From: Leptolyngbya sp. PCC 7375
GTDB lineage: Bacteria > Cyanobacteriota > Cyanobacteriia > Phormidesmidales > Phormidesmidaceae
Direction of reading: 5' to 3'
DNA: 64,000 bases
Assembly: GCF_000316115.1 (NCBI RefSeq)
Contig: NZ_JH993797.1
Coordinates: 6,793,961-6,857,960, forward strand
Under the pieces are notes generated by a model. It had not been told where the DNA came from, did not search any database, and worked only from the letters and a program-made list of their open reading frames with translations. Below, in pieces: positions 30,524 through 39,209 of the stretch; positions within the stretch are counted from its first letter, which is position 1, and the number at the start of each line of letters is the position of its first letter. Position numbers and translations under genes: made by a program.

Positions 30524-30747
30524 AAACAAAGGATTTAAGCCCATCTGAATGTTTGTTTTATTTTCTCATATCCTTATTCTTAGGGATACTAGGTTCCGGA
30601 TGTGTACTTGGTGGTTTGGTAGGTGACGTAGAACCCGATGCGCCAATCACCCGAGGCGGAATTATATTATTTGGCCTCGGGACTGTAACGGTTGCGGGTA
30701 GATTGTTTGATCACTCGGTGACGGGTAAAAATGATCTGTCTAAGTAG
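30520..30747 (+). CDS. Small two-segment membrane protein
   Basis: 75 aa with two hydrophobic segments (about residues 11-35 and 46-63) joined by an acidic, proline-containing loop. The ATG overlaps the preceding frame's stop. Function unknown. Confidence 0.55.
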   Translation: MKTKDLSPSECLFYFLISLFLGILGSGCVLGGLVGDVEPDAPITRGGIILFGLGTVTVAGRLFDHSVTGKNDLSK

Positions 30748-30785
30748 GAAGATTTTTTAGTTATGGACAATAATAGAAAAATCTA

Positions 30786-31199
30786 ATGAAGGATGTAAAA
30801 GACATTGCTCCTAATGAATATGAGCAAAAAACGGGGTATCTCTCAGATGTCGAATTCTGGATGGCTTGCTTAGATGCGTTGATCGATGACAGACGGTGTA
30901 GTGATTGCGGTCACGACGGGTTGCGTTTTAAGGGACCTGATTTCTATCTGACCTATGAGGGTTTCAGGACAGGAACAGTGTGTTGGTATATGTTTGTGTT
31001 CAATGGCTACAGGCTAACTATGGCTGCTAGAACTCAAAAAGAGACCATCCAAAAGGCCATTCTCTTTTTCTATTCAGAATTTGAATCACTAGACCAAGCT
31101 GAGTACAGGGAACGGTATTTCACCAATCCCAACGCTTTAACAAAAGAGCATCCTTTAATCACGGAGCTGTCGAAGTATAAAGTAGCGAACGGTGTTTAA
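30786..31199 (+). CDS. Hypothetical protein with CxxC
   Basis: 137 aa. CSDCGHDG near residue 38 could bind metal. The rest is soluble alpha/beta with many aromatics. It is followed by a terminator-like hairpin. No family recognised. Confidence 0.55.
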   Translation: MKDVKDIAPNEYEQKTGYLSDVEFWMACLDALIDDRRCSDCGHDGLRFKGPDFYLTYEGFRTGTVCWYMFVFNGYRLTMAARTQKETIQKAILFFYSEFESLDQAEYRERYFTNPNALTKEHPLITELSKYKVANGV

Positions 31200-31213
31200 G
31201 ACTGGCGTCTTTT

Positions 31214-31237
31214 CTTTGTTGAACAACAAAAGTTTTT
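31214..31237 (+). terminator. Terminator-like hairpin
   Basis: CTTTGTTG-AA-CAACAAAG with a short loop is followed by TTTTT, 15 bases past the stop at 31199. A tiny duplicate of the end of the 30520 gene (encoding KNDLSK and a stop) follows at 31242-31268. Confidence 0.6.
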
Positions 31238-31278
31238 AGCTATGAATAAGAATGATTTGTCTAAGTAGATAAGTAATT

Positions 31279-31560
31279 ATGAATTACGGTATAACAACTC
31301 CAAAGGAACCTGGTAAAGACTATCCATACTCATTTAATGTACTAATTTTACCGGCTAGGTATCTAGGAGAGAATAGTAGCGGTTGGGTAGTGTATGGTTA
31401 CCTAGAGAACGATGGCGAAGAAGATATGTTGCTTAACTTTTGCGCTTTTCATTCTGAATATGGCGCAGTTTTTGGAGATTATAGTTATAAAATTTATGCA
31501 TCCTCGGATGAAGCCTTTAATCATTTTTATCACCATCACGGGACAGAGGATTGGTGTTAA
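31279..31560 (+). CDS. Small hypothetical protein
   Basis: 93 aa, acidic, aromatic-rich (YGAVFGDYSYKIYASSDEAF), with a C-terminal HHH. No domain recognised. Confidence 0.5.
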   Translation: MNYGITTPKEPGKDYPYSFNVLILPARYLGENSSGWVVYGYLENDGEEDMLLNFCAFHSEYGAVFGDYSYKIYASSDEAFNHFYHHHGTEDWC

Positions 31561-31594
31561 CGATAGCTCGGTATCTCACTAAGGACTATTTTCA

Positions 31595-31720
31595 ATGAAA
31601 AACCTAATTCTCTTAGATAAAGATCTCATCCTGGTCAAATCAACCGAGGGGCACAAGTATGTTCAGTCTCCCACGGGTCAAGAACTCTTACCGGGTGTTC
31701 AATTTGCAATGCGCTTTCTT
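31595..31720 (+). pseudogene. Truncated HAD-type phosphatase N-terminus
   Basis: The frame begins MKNLILLDKDLILVKSTEGH, then YVQSPTGQELLPGVQFAM, which resembles the start of HAD phosphatases related to polynucleotide 3'-phosphatase (D-K-D motif I, then 'q.p.dq.llpGv..al'). After about 40 residues the frame runs into the antisense of the tailspike gene and loses all homology. A HAD enzyme needs over 130 residues, so this is a remnant cut by a recombination joint near 31720-31750. Confidence 0.5.
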
Positions 31721-31751
31721 CTCCCGTACCCTCTTCCGTGGATAAAAAGCT

Positions 31752-33647
31752 TTAACGCACAACAAGCTCAGACCCACCTGTTGGGCCTTCCGGATGGGCA
31801 TAAATCCCAACGTTCCACTTGTCTTTCATCGCGGCTAAATTCGGTCGGGTTCTCCAGCGCAACGCGCCCCAATTTCGACCAGATTGCAATGCTTGGGAAT
31901 TTGCGTCAATGGCAAAGTTTCCTGAGAGACGAGGATTAGCGTCCGACCAAAGAGCGGCTACTCCGTTGTCGATAGAGCCAACCTCCAATGTACTTATTTG
32001 AGCGTTGATAGCAGATGCGCCAAAATACTGAACTCCAAACAAGTCTGCCCTTGACTGGGTGCCGTCACCGACATCTCCCAATAGGAGATTATCGCTTGAT
32101 GTCCCGCCAGTAGCATCCGTTTCGTATAGATAAAGACGCCGCATTTCCAGGACAGACTTAGATGCAGAGAATTCGCCAGAACTTTCGCCAGAGGGGGATT
32201 TAGTAAATAGCGTCCCTCTTTCCGGAGTGTACACACTGGTGTGGGTTAATGTGCGATTTCCGGGGGAACGAATCGCTTCATTCAAGCTGAAACCTCCTGC
32301 AACAGCTAGATTGCTGACATTAATGGAATCGATGGAAGTTAATGTAGCCCCATAAACTGGAATAGGACCAACTGCAGGGCTGTCATATATAAACGTCAAT
32401 CCATCGACATTTATTTCCGTTTGGCCTGTAATCCCCCAACGAGAATTTTCTATATAGTTATCTTGGGCTACGATCTCATCAGTGTCTGCGGCTGAAATCG
32501 CTGCCGCAGGTTTATTAAAAACATAATTGTTTCTAAAAATAACTTGAGCGGTATTATTCCCACCCCCAGATGTGTGGGCATACAATCCTATGCCTGATCC
32601 GTCTGCAACAACGCATCCATCATATTGCGAAACTACTCCTGGGGCGGGAATTCCCTCGTATATGGCGTAATCCGTCCTGCCTCCACTCCAGTACTCCTCT
32701 CCCCCTTGTGTGTCATCTGGAACTGGATCATAGGAGATTGTTCGCTTGATAACTCCATCCGCTTTCAAGATAACAGCGCTGTGCTTTGTGCATCCCCGGA
32801 TTAAGCAGCTATCAATCTCACTTCTGTAGCCTGTAAGGAGAATGGCCCCATCCTCAGCAGATACATCATCGCAATTCACTTGAGAGACGATTACATCATT
32901 CGAAGGGGAGGCAACAGCAAACATGCGTTTACTCGCTTTATATGTCCGACCATTCGCTCCCGGATCAGTACTATCTGTTGAATGAATAAATGCTGTCGTG
33001 CCATTGTTTGCCCAATTTTCAGCAGATCCAGTGAATGTAAAGGTTCCTGGGTTAGTACTAACTTCCGCAATCGCGTCTCGGTAGGCGAGTGCTGTTTTAG
33101 CGCTACCGTCGATCTCGTATATCCATGGGGTTTTACCTCTCCCTGGCAAAATACCTGGGTAGCCGGAAAAGGTGTCGTAGGCAGGGACCGAAACCTGATA
33201 AACATTGGGTGTGCCTTCATCTGAAAATCCCGTTATTGTTGCCAGGGTACTTATCTTGGGTAACGGCGCAGTTTCTTCAATGTAATTAAAAGCTGAAATT
33301 CTTAGTTTCTTGGAAGACACAATCGTATCCTCCCAACTGCTTCCTGCCTCTAATAAAATTACTCCGCCATCTTGAGCAAGCGACTCAGCCTTGCTCAACG
33401 TTGCAACTGCCTCTACTGGAGACGACCCATCACGCGAATCGTTTCCCGTGTTTGATACGTATACTCCGGGGAAGATAGAATTATCAGAAAAAGTCAGCCA
33501 ACTGTTCCCGTCACTATAAACGGGTATCCCAGCAATGCGAACAGACAACCCTTCATTTTGTATAGGATCGGGAGCTTGAGATAAAAACGCATAGCCTCTC
33601 AAACCCCCACCCCCCGTAGAAAACCCCGCTTTACTAACTAGTGCCAT
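31752..33647 (-). CDS. Tailspike/tail fibre with right-handed beta-helix
   Basis: 631 aa. YVSNTGNDSRDGSSPVEAVATL is the classic start of a right-handed parallel beta-helix (pectate-lyase-like) domain, and the long Gly/Asn/Ser-rich repeat region to about residue 480 fits it. An N-terminal anchor (1-65) contains GGGGLRGYAFL. Such proteins bind and sometimes cleave host surface polysaccharide. No catalytic residues could be assigned. It follows 33634-34059 with a 14-base overlap. Confidence 0.75.
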   Translation of the reverse strand: MALVSKAGFSTGGGGLRGYAFLSQAPDPIQNEGLSVRIAGIPVYSDGNSWLTFSDNSIFPGVYVSNTGNDSRDGSSPVEAVATLSKAESLAQDGGVILLEAGSSWEDTIVSSKKLRISAFNYIEETAPLPKISTLATITGFSDEGTPNVYQVSVPAYDTFSGYPGILPGRGKTPWIYEIDGSAKTALAYRDAIAEVSTNPGTFTFTGSAENWANNGTTAFIHSTDSTDPGANGRTYKASKRMFAVASPSNDVIVSQVNCDDVSAEDGAILLTGYRSEIDSCLIRGCTKHSAVILKADGVIKRTISYDPVPDDTQGGEEYWSGGRTDYAIYEGIPAPGVVSQYDGCVVADGSGIGLYAHTSGGGNNTAQVIFRNNYVFNKPAAAISAADTDEIVAQDNYIENSRWGITGQTEINVDGLTFIYDSPAVGPIPVYGATLTSIDSINVSNLAVAGGFSLNEAIRSPGNRTLTHTSVYTPERGTLFTKSPSGESSGEFSASKSVLEMRRLYLYETDATGGTSSDNLLLGDVGDGTQSRADLFGVQYFGASAINAQISTLEVGSIDNGVAALWSDANPRLSGNFAIDANSQALQSGRNWGALRWRTRPNLAAMKDKWNVGIYAHPEGPTGGSELVVR

Positions 33648-34059
33648 CTAAAAAATCCCCTCTTCCGAGATCAATTTTCAGTTTCCCCGTACTTCCAGCG
33701 GTCGCTAAAAGCTGTATTGCATAGGCCGGATTCAGTCGATGCATCCAGAAAATCAGCCTTTCTCCTGCTGCAAGTGTTTGAGGCCCGATCTGACTAGCAT
33801 TCAGAATCACCCCGAATTGTTCAGGGTTTGTCCATTCTTCCGCAGTGCTAGGACCGTCTACAGCTTTCTTAGACGTTTCACTGGAGAAAAACGCGATCTT
33901 AAACCCCGTCAACGTAACCGATTCATCGAGGTCATTAAATAACGATATACAGACCCGATCGGCACCTAGTAAACGAAACCGGGCAACTTTTTCTGTTACT
34001 TCGTTTGGGTTATCCGGGTCAGGGAATGTAGAATCGACCGTAATCGTTTTGTTTGCCAT
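33634..34059 (-). CDS. Hypothetical virion-associated protein
   Basis: 141 aa, beta-rich (VARFRLLGADRVCISLFNDL, TLTGFKIAFF) and soluble. It directly precedes the tailspike gene in the same operon, so a structural partner or chaperone role is inferred. No family recognised. Confidence 0.55.
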   Translation of the reverse strand: MANKTITVDSTFPDPDNPNEVTEKVARFRLLGADRVCISLFNDLDESVTLTGFKIAFFSSETSKKAVDGPSTAEEWTNPEQFGVILNASQIGPQTLAAGERLIFWMHRLNPAYAIQLLATAGSTGKLKIDLGRGDFLDGTS

Positions 34060-34061
34060 GG

Positions 34062-34196
34062 CTACGACTCATCTAGCTGTTCGTCGGACTCGTTCATCAC
34101 TGACAGGATCACGAGGCTCACCCCAACCATTAGTATCAATGACGTGACAACCCCGCTTATAAATATAAGAATGCTGCTACTATTTAGGCACACCAT
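34062..34196 (-). CDS. Small membrane protein (44 aa)
   Basis: A 44-aa frame with a single long hydrophobic segment (ILIFISGVVTSLILMVGVSL, VILSVM) and an acidic tail. It ends two bases before the following gene, and a perfect TTAACT palindrome lies two bases upstream of the ATG. It heads the tailspike operon. A holin- or entry-related role is possible but unsupported. Confidence 0.5.
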   Translation of the reverse strand: MVCLNSSSILIFISGVVTSLILMVGVSLVILSVMNESDEQLDES

Positions 34197-34197
34197 A

Positions 34198-34213
34198 TTA
34201 ACTTATGAGTTAA
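34198..34213. promoter_or_regulatory. TTAACT-N4-AGTTAA palindrome between tailspike and head operons
   Basis: TTAACTTATGAGTTAA, a perfect copy. It lies two bases from the minus-strand ATG (34196) and 29 bases from the plus-strand portal ATG (34243), so one site could control both divergent units. Confidence 0.7.
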
Positions 34214-34242
34214 TTTAAGCATAACTGTAGCATTTATTTTTG

Positions 34243-35559
34243 ATGTCCGCGTTATCTCAGCTTGGAAATTTAGTATCTCTGGTCAGTCGTCCTCGTCGTA
34301 GGGGTCGACCGTCGTCTCAAGGATCGTTAATTGGATCGCAGGATCAAATCCTTCCAGCTGGACGTCCACGAACACAAACACTCAGACAACTTGATATACC
34401 AGAGCTACCCCTTAGGCCGATCCTATTTTCCTATGAGGCATCTCGCAGTTTGTTAGAAATGTCTACCTGGTCGTTAGAGTTTGCCACATGTTTACGCATT
34501 CTGTCACAGAATGTATTTCAGGATGAAGACGGATCGGTTCATTCTTGGAAACTTAAGCTGGATCAAGACAATCCAGAGAATAACCCCGATTCCTATGTGC
34601 GAGGGTTAGTCGAGGATTTTAAAAACCGATACCACGGACGGGATGAAGTATTAGGTGGACAAATCCTTGAACCTGCTGTGAGGTCTATGTGTGGGTTAGG
34701 TGATTCGTATATGGAGTTGGGAATTGAACGAGATGGATCAGGGTACTCCATAGCTCGCTCAATGTACCTTCCCTCACTGTCTATCTTCGTGGATGAGGAT
34801 GAGCACGGAGGGATACAGCACTATCGCCAACAGATACGGGTTAATCCAGGCGAGGACGATATTATCTGGCCTGGAGTACACCAGGCTCGAATTCTTCATT
34901 TCAAATCCCCCAACACGGGGCGTTATGGGCTAGTTCCTGGGCTCCCTCAGATTGACTCCTGGGAGGATATCAAAAATTCTACGGCTGATGTCGCGGATGC
35001 TGCTCGTGGTGCATCAATCCTCCCAAATGTCCACACGATGCCCCCAGATAAAGGGGAAAACTATAAAAACTCCTACCGAGAAGACTATGAATCTCGCCAG
35101 AGAGAAGGGATTATTATGGACCTGTTTCTAGGTAATGGTGCAAAAATTGAGAAGCTAGCAGCCGCAACACCAACGCTAAAACCCTTACTCGACCATCATT
35201 TACAACTTCGATACAAAATGATGTTTCCGGGGGTACCTGTATTTCTTATTCCTGGGTTAGGCTTGGAACAAGGCGCATCTAAAGAATTGGGCGCTGCACC
35301 CGCATTAGCGTATGGAAAGCTAATCAATACAATCCGATCGTATTTAGCAAAACAGATTATCTGGGCGATTGGTGTAGAAGTTACCCTCAACCGGGGTTAC
35401 GAGTACTGGCTAACTCAACGCCCAAAGGTTGAACTTGAATGGCCAAACTTTATTACTCAAGAGGTGCCCGGATTAAACCCGTCTCCTCAGGATGAAGAAA
35501 CCGCGCAAGAAACGTTTATCAACGTAAATGGTAAGACTGCTAAAACGCTGATTAGATGA
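34243..35559 (+). CDS. Portal protein
   Basis: 438 aa from ATG 34243. It has a basic N-terminus, a helical clip/stem region, and sequences typical of siphophage portals (QIRVNPGEDDIIWPG-HQARILHF; ILPNVHTMPPDKGENY; LYGK-type loop before LTQRPKVELEW). Portals form the dodecameric ring where terminase docks and DNA enters. It is the first gene of the head operon, followed by a protease-like gene and the capsid gene. Confidence 0.7.
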   Translation: MSALSQLGNLVSLVSRPRRRGRPSSQGSLIGSQDQILPAGRPRTQTLRQLDIPELPLRPILFSYEASRSLLEMSTWSLEFATCLRILSQNVFQDEDGSVHSWKLKLDQDNPENNPDSYVRGLVEDFKNRYHGRDEVLGGQILEPAVRSMCGLGDSYMELGIERDGSGYSIARSMYLPSLSIFVDEDEHGGIQHYRQQIRVNPGEDDIIWPGVHQARILHFKSPNTGRYGLVPGLPQIDSWEDIKNSTADVADAARGASILPNVHTMPPDKGENYKNSYREDYESRQREGIIMDLFLGNGAKIEKLAAATPTLKPLLDHHLQLRYKMMFPGVPVFLIPGLGLEQGASKELGAAPALAYGKLINTIRSYLAKQIIWAIGVEVTLNRGYEYWLTQRPKVELEWPNFITQEVPGLNPSPQDEETAQETFINVNGKTAKTLIR

Positions 35560-35687
35560 ACACATGAAAAACACGCCTCTAACAAAGAAGCGTGTAATCA
35601 AATAAAGGAGTAATACCCGCAGTGGTTATCTGTTACTCATACTAGCACATTAATTTTTAAGTTAGAGTATTATAGCTATTAGATAAT

Positions 35688-36554
35688 TTGGATAGTGATC
35701 CTGTGACTGCGCAAACTCCTGTAAAGCCTGAATACAAAGATCTAGATTTAGAGGGTCTAAAAGCCCTCATGAAAGAAATTGTTCAGGAGGAATTTGTAGA
35801 GCAAAAATCTTCAGGTGGATTTTTACGAGTTACTGATAATGGTGAGGGCGATGAACTTGATACTCACATTGGCACCCCTACAGAATCTCAATTCAAAGCT
35901 ATCCAACAACTCACCAATAGTGAAACATCAGCTGAAGATTGGATGGTGGTGCCTTTTACAGCATCAAATAACCTGGTAGATCTGGGGTACCGGAGATGGC
36001 ATCAGAATGTTCTTAGACAGATGGCTCAAGGATTTGTGGGTAGACCTCATATTCTTGACCACGATTGGTATGACTCCGAGTCTGCGGTATCCTTCATATT
36101 CGATGTAAAACTCATCAATGATAGCGGTACAGACTCTAAAACCGTTGAAATGGGTGGTTTTGGCGATTACAACAAAGAAATCATCGAGAATGAAGGCTAT
36201 ACGTGGGTCTATATGTGCGCGGCTATTGCAAAAACTCACGATGCCGCAGAAGCGATTAGGACCCGTCGATATAATGATTGTTCAACTGGGAGCATTCTTA
36301 ATCAACCTCGGATGATTTGCCCCAACTGTACTCGGGATAAAGGTCGCGAGGTTGATTTTTACGAGACCGATAAAAATGGAGATTATGTGTGCCCGCACCT
36401 GATCCCGTCACGGTTTATGTTTTGGTTGTTTGGGGATGACCCAGACGTTGAGTTCGCAGACTATGCGATCCTAGATGCCGTTCATCATGAAGCGGTTGAG
36501 CTGTCATCCTGTACTCGTGGGGCGTTGCCAGCCGCATCAGTTTGTAGAGATTAA
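35688..36554 (+). CDS. Candidate prohead protease
   Basis: 288 aa from a TTG at 35688; a GTG at 35703 is also possible. FVGRPHILDHDWYD looks like the catalytic His region of phage head maturation proteases, and CSTGSIL is a candidate Ser region. A CPNC...CPH zinc-like pair and SSCTRGALPAAS near the end are unusual additions. The position between portal and capsid is where the protease is expected. No scaffold gene is separate. Assignment is moderate. Confidence 0.5.
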   Translation: MDSDPVTAQTPVKPEYKDLDLEGLKALMKEIVQEEFVEQKSSGGFLRVTDNGEGDELDTHIGTPTESQFKAIQQLTNSETSAEDWMVVPFTASNNLVDLGYRRWHQNVLRQMAQGFVGRPHILDHDWYDSESAVSFIFDVKLINDSGTDSKTVEMGGFGDYNKEIIENEGYTWVYMCAAIAKTHDAAEAIRTRRYNDCSTGSILNQPRMICPNCTRDKGREVDFYETDKNGDYVCPHLIPSRFMFWLFGDDPDVEFADYAILDAVHHEAVELSSCTRGALPAASVCRD

Positions 36555-36574
36555 TAAGGTATGGGTTTATTACT

Positions 36575-36883
36575 ATGAAATATGATTTTGCCTACAAGGT
36601 ACAAGACAATTATTTTGTTAAATCAGTCGATTCCGAACATAAATTTGCCCCTGATAATGATGTAATGTTCGGTTGCGATAAAAGTGATATCGAGTTTGTT
36701 TGGACGGTGGATCGCATGATCCATATTGTTCAACCTGATCAAATTAGTATCTATCTGGAATCCAAGCATAATGATAACTCTAAATCATCTTGCAGAGAGA
36801 TTGTAGAAAGGCTTCTAAATTGTGGGTTTAAGCACGTTTCAGGTGAACTACCAGACTTCTTGGCTGACTTAGTTTCAAAATAA
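36575..36883 (+). CDS. Hypothetical protein
   Basis: 102 aa, alpha/beta, with two cysteines in the C-terminal half. It is inserted between the protease-like gene and the regulator/capsid genes. Function unknown. Confidence 0.55.
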   Translation: MKYDFAYKVQDNYFVKSVDSEHKFAPDNDVMFGCDKSDIEFVWTVDRMIHIVQPDQISIYLESKHNDNSKSSCREIVERLLNCGFKHVSGELPDFLADLVSK

Positions 36884-36910
36884 GTGTGTTACTGTAGAAA
36901 CCAGCCACAA

Positions 36911-37228
36911 CTACATCTCAAGAAACCCCTGATCGTATATAGGTTGGGGGTTTCTACATTGTTGGTGATACCGTTGATCCATCTCAATTAGAAATTGGAT
37001 CACATCCACATCCATACATTCGCAAATAACCAGAACATCAAGTAATTTGATGTCTGTGTCTCCATTCAGACGCTTATACCAGTTTTTTCTATCGGTATAG
37101 GTTCTTTCAGCTATCTCAGAAACCTTAATCTCAAACGTTTCAAGGGTTATTTTCAGGCTGGCTGCTAATTTTTTCTTAGCTTCTGGTTTTTGTGATTCCA
37201 ACGCTTTATATAGGTACGTTGTCGCCAT
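36911..37228 (-). CDS. Cro/C1-type helix-turn-helix regulator
   Basis: 105 aa. LKITLETFEIKVSEIAERTY, then TDRKNWYKRLNGDTDIKLLDVLVICECMDVD fits the XRE fold: helix 2 'ISEIAERT', recognition helix 'DRKNWYKRLNG'. It is the only minus-strand gene in the head region. The palindrome TTAACTTTTTAGCTAA lies 13 bases upstream of its ATG, so it could bind and repress its own promoter and the many similar sites elsewhere. Confidence 0.65.
   Translation of the reverse strand: MATTYLYKALESQKPEAKKKLAASLKITLETFEIKVSEIAERTYTDRKNWYKRLNGDTDIKLLDVLVICECMDVDVIQFLIEMDQRYHQQCRNPQPIYDQGFLEM
36921..36955. terminator. Convergent-end hairpin
   Basis: AGAAACCCC (36921-36929) pairs with GGGGTTTCT (36947-36955). It lies inside the last codons of the regulator gene, between two convergent genes, and could end transcription from 36883. 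Confidence 0.5.
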
Positions 37229-37240
37229 TTTAGCGACAAA

Positions 37241-37256
37241 TTAACTTTTTAGCTAA
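37241..37256. promoter_or_regulatory. TTAACT-type palindrome at the regulator promoter
   Basis: TTAACTTTTTAGCTAA (one base from the perfect form) lies 13 bases upstream of the regulator and 53 bases upstream of the capsid ATG, so it may control both. Confidence 0.65.
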
Positions 37257-37308
37257 TTTCTCATTAGACTGTTCGTTGATAGCAAATTATGCCAACGGAT
37301 GTACTCCT

Positions 37309-39195
37309 ATGAGTAAGGGTAGAACAAAAAGTTTCAAGCGAACCATTATGGATTTGTCTGATCTCCCTCCTGAGGAGCAGATGAAAGCGTCTATTAATGC
37401 TGTTAAAAGTGTGGCATTAAAAACGCCTGTCGCAACTACTCTTACTGTTCAGGATTCCACTGAATCTCGTGGTGTCGAACCCGGTGGTGATCAACCTGAA
37501 CAAACATCTGAACCACCTGAAACTCCTGTAGAGCCTACATCTCAAGTTACTCAGTCTACAGAATCTGAATCAACAGATGAAACGCCAACTGAGCAATCTA
37601 TCCCGCTTTCACAAGTTCAAGAGTTAGTCACCCAGACGCTAACGAATGCGCTGCAACCATTCCAGCAGCAACTAACGGAGTCTCAAACCCGTAATCAAGA
37701 GCTTGAAACTCAACTAAACACGGCAAATACTCAGCTTGAAGTTGCTCGCCAATCCACTCAAGCGGTTGAAAACCTATCTCAACTCTTGGGGCGTTCCGCG
37801 ACTCCGCAACAAGGTATGGAATTTCCCAATGTCAATCACAATACGTCCCCTAATGGTGACCGTTACACAGGTCTCTTGGGTGAGTACATGCAGGAACGCA
37901 ATCTGTCGCGTGTTGAGTTTACTCGCACTAAAAAAGGTAATTTACAGATCCCGGCTTATGACACTCGCCGTGTAGACCGATTTGTCATCGAAAATAACCT
38001 ATGGAATCCAAGTTCATCGAACTATTTTAGGTTGATGGAGGATCTTACCGATTTGGGTAAGAAGAATGGATTATTCAAAGGAAGTAAGCGTTTTACCGAA
38101 GCAGAGACTCGATCCGCAACGACAGCAGGTAATATCCCTGGTGGGTTTCTTGAGGTCCTTTCATCAATGATGAGGGTATCAAGTCGGCCTGGTTTGGTTT
38201 TCTGGCAATTCGCTAAAACTGTACATAATTTTGAAAAGGGGTACAGTGACCTTGTTGACATCCCTCGTGCTCGATACCCGAATACGGCAACGAATAGTAA
38301 TCAACGTTTGCTGTCTGGCGCAGGCACATACACTCGAATTAGTGACAACAACGCGACTGTTCAGACGGGCATTGCTCAACTTCGCCTACAAGAATATGGC
38401 TTAGGTCGACCTGAGGCACCTCCCATTGGAATTCCTAATTTCGTGAGTGCTTATAGCATGATTGAATTAATGGAGCTTCTTCAAAGGGATATTTTCTTTG
38501 ATTATCACAATTGGGAAGATTTAATCATTAGAGAACAATGGCAACCCACTACCCAAGTTTTCTATAACAATGGTAATAACTTAGTTTCTGCTGCTGGAGA
38601 CGTTTCAACGGGTGGAACTTTAACCCATCAATTCTTGCGTAAATTGTATGTGTGGTTCCATAATCAGCGGATTGTTCCGTTACCCGATGGGTGCTACGGG
38701 CTAGTCACTAATGCCACGGCAGTAGCTCAACTAAAAGATAGTCTAGAGACTAAATGGGAAGCCCCTTCACCGGAACAACTAGAAGCGCTAACTAACATGA
38801 TGCTTCTCGGGTACCCCAACGGGGAGAATCTTAAGATTAACGGATACGTTGGTAAATGTGAACACTTCCATATTTGGGAAACTAATTCTTTTGCTTCAGG
38901 CAATGTTGGTACAGAAGGTGTTTTCTCTGAGACTGACGGAACGGCGGGTACGTCTATTTTCCGTGAAGGTTATGCTTTCGGGGACGCTACAACCGGGCGG
39001 GGTATCGGTGGAGCGGGTGCCCAAATTGTATACGACGAAAACAGAGACTTTGGTCGGTTAGAGCGGGCAATCTGGTTGTCTTATGAAGGCCATGCACCTC
39101 TAGACGTTGATCCAACTGGGTATAACGATACTCAAGAGGTTCCCCAAGAACTTCGGGTTGCTCGTGTACGTTTTGCTGATGAAGCGGTCGCATAG
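37309..39195 (+). CDS. Major capsid protein with N-terminal scaffold-like region
   Basis: 628 aa from ATG 37309. Residues about 1-170 are acidic, Thr/Glu/Pro-rich and end in a coiled coil (QQQLTESQTRNQELETQLN), as in a fused scaffold (delta) domain. The rest fits an HK97-fold capsid protein, with late motifs YAFGDATTGRGIG, then NRDFGRLERAIWLSYEGHAPLD. This order suggests the scaffold is made as part of the capsid protein and then removed by the protease-like gene product. Confidence 0.75.
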   Translation: MSKGRTKSFKRTIMDLSDLPPEEQMKASINAVKSVALKTPVATTLTVQDSTESRGVEPGGDQPEQTSEPPETPVEPTSQVTQSTESESTDETPTEQSIPLSQVQELVTQTLTNALQPFQQQLTESQTRNQELETQLNTANTQLEVARQSTQAVENLSQLLGRSATPQQGMEFPNVNHNTSPNGDRYTGLLGEYMQERNLSRVEFTRTKKGNLQIPAYDTRRVDRFVIENNLWNPSSSNYFRLMEDLTDLGKKNGLFKGSKRFTEAETRSATTAGNIPGGFLEVLSSMMRVSSRPGLVFWQFAKTVHNFEKGYSDLVDIPRARYPNTATNSNQRLLSGAGTYTRISDNNATVQTGIAQLRLQEYGLGRPEAPPIGIPNFVSAYSMIELMELLQRDIFFDYHNWEDLIIREQWQPTTQVFYNNGNNLVSAAGDVSTGGTLTHQFLRKLYVWFHNQRIVPLPDGCYGLVTNATAVAQLKDSLETKWEAPSPEQLEALTNMMLLGYPNGENLKINGYVGKCEHFHIWETNSFASGNVGTEGVFSETDGTAGTSIFREGYAFGDATTGRGIGGAGAQIVYDENRDFGRLERAIWLSYEGHAPLDVDPTGYNDTQEVPQELRVARVRFADEAVA

Positions 39196-39209
39196 GGAGG
39201 TGATGTGTT

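Noticed and set aside
32891..33220. Frames on both strands inside the tailspike gene
   Set aside because: The tailspike frame (31752-33647) has a recognisable beta-helix product and overlaps its operon partner in the usual way.
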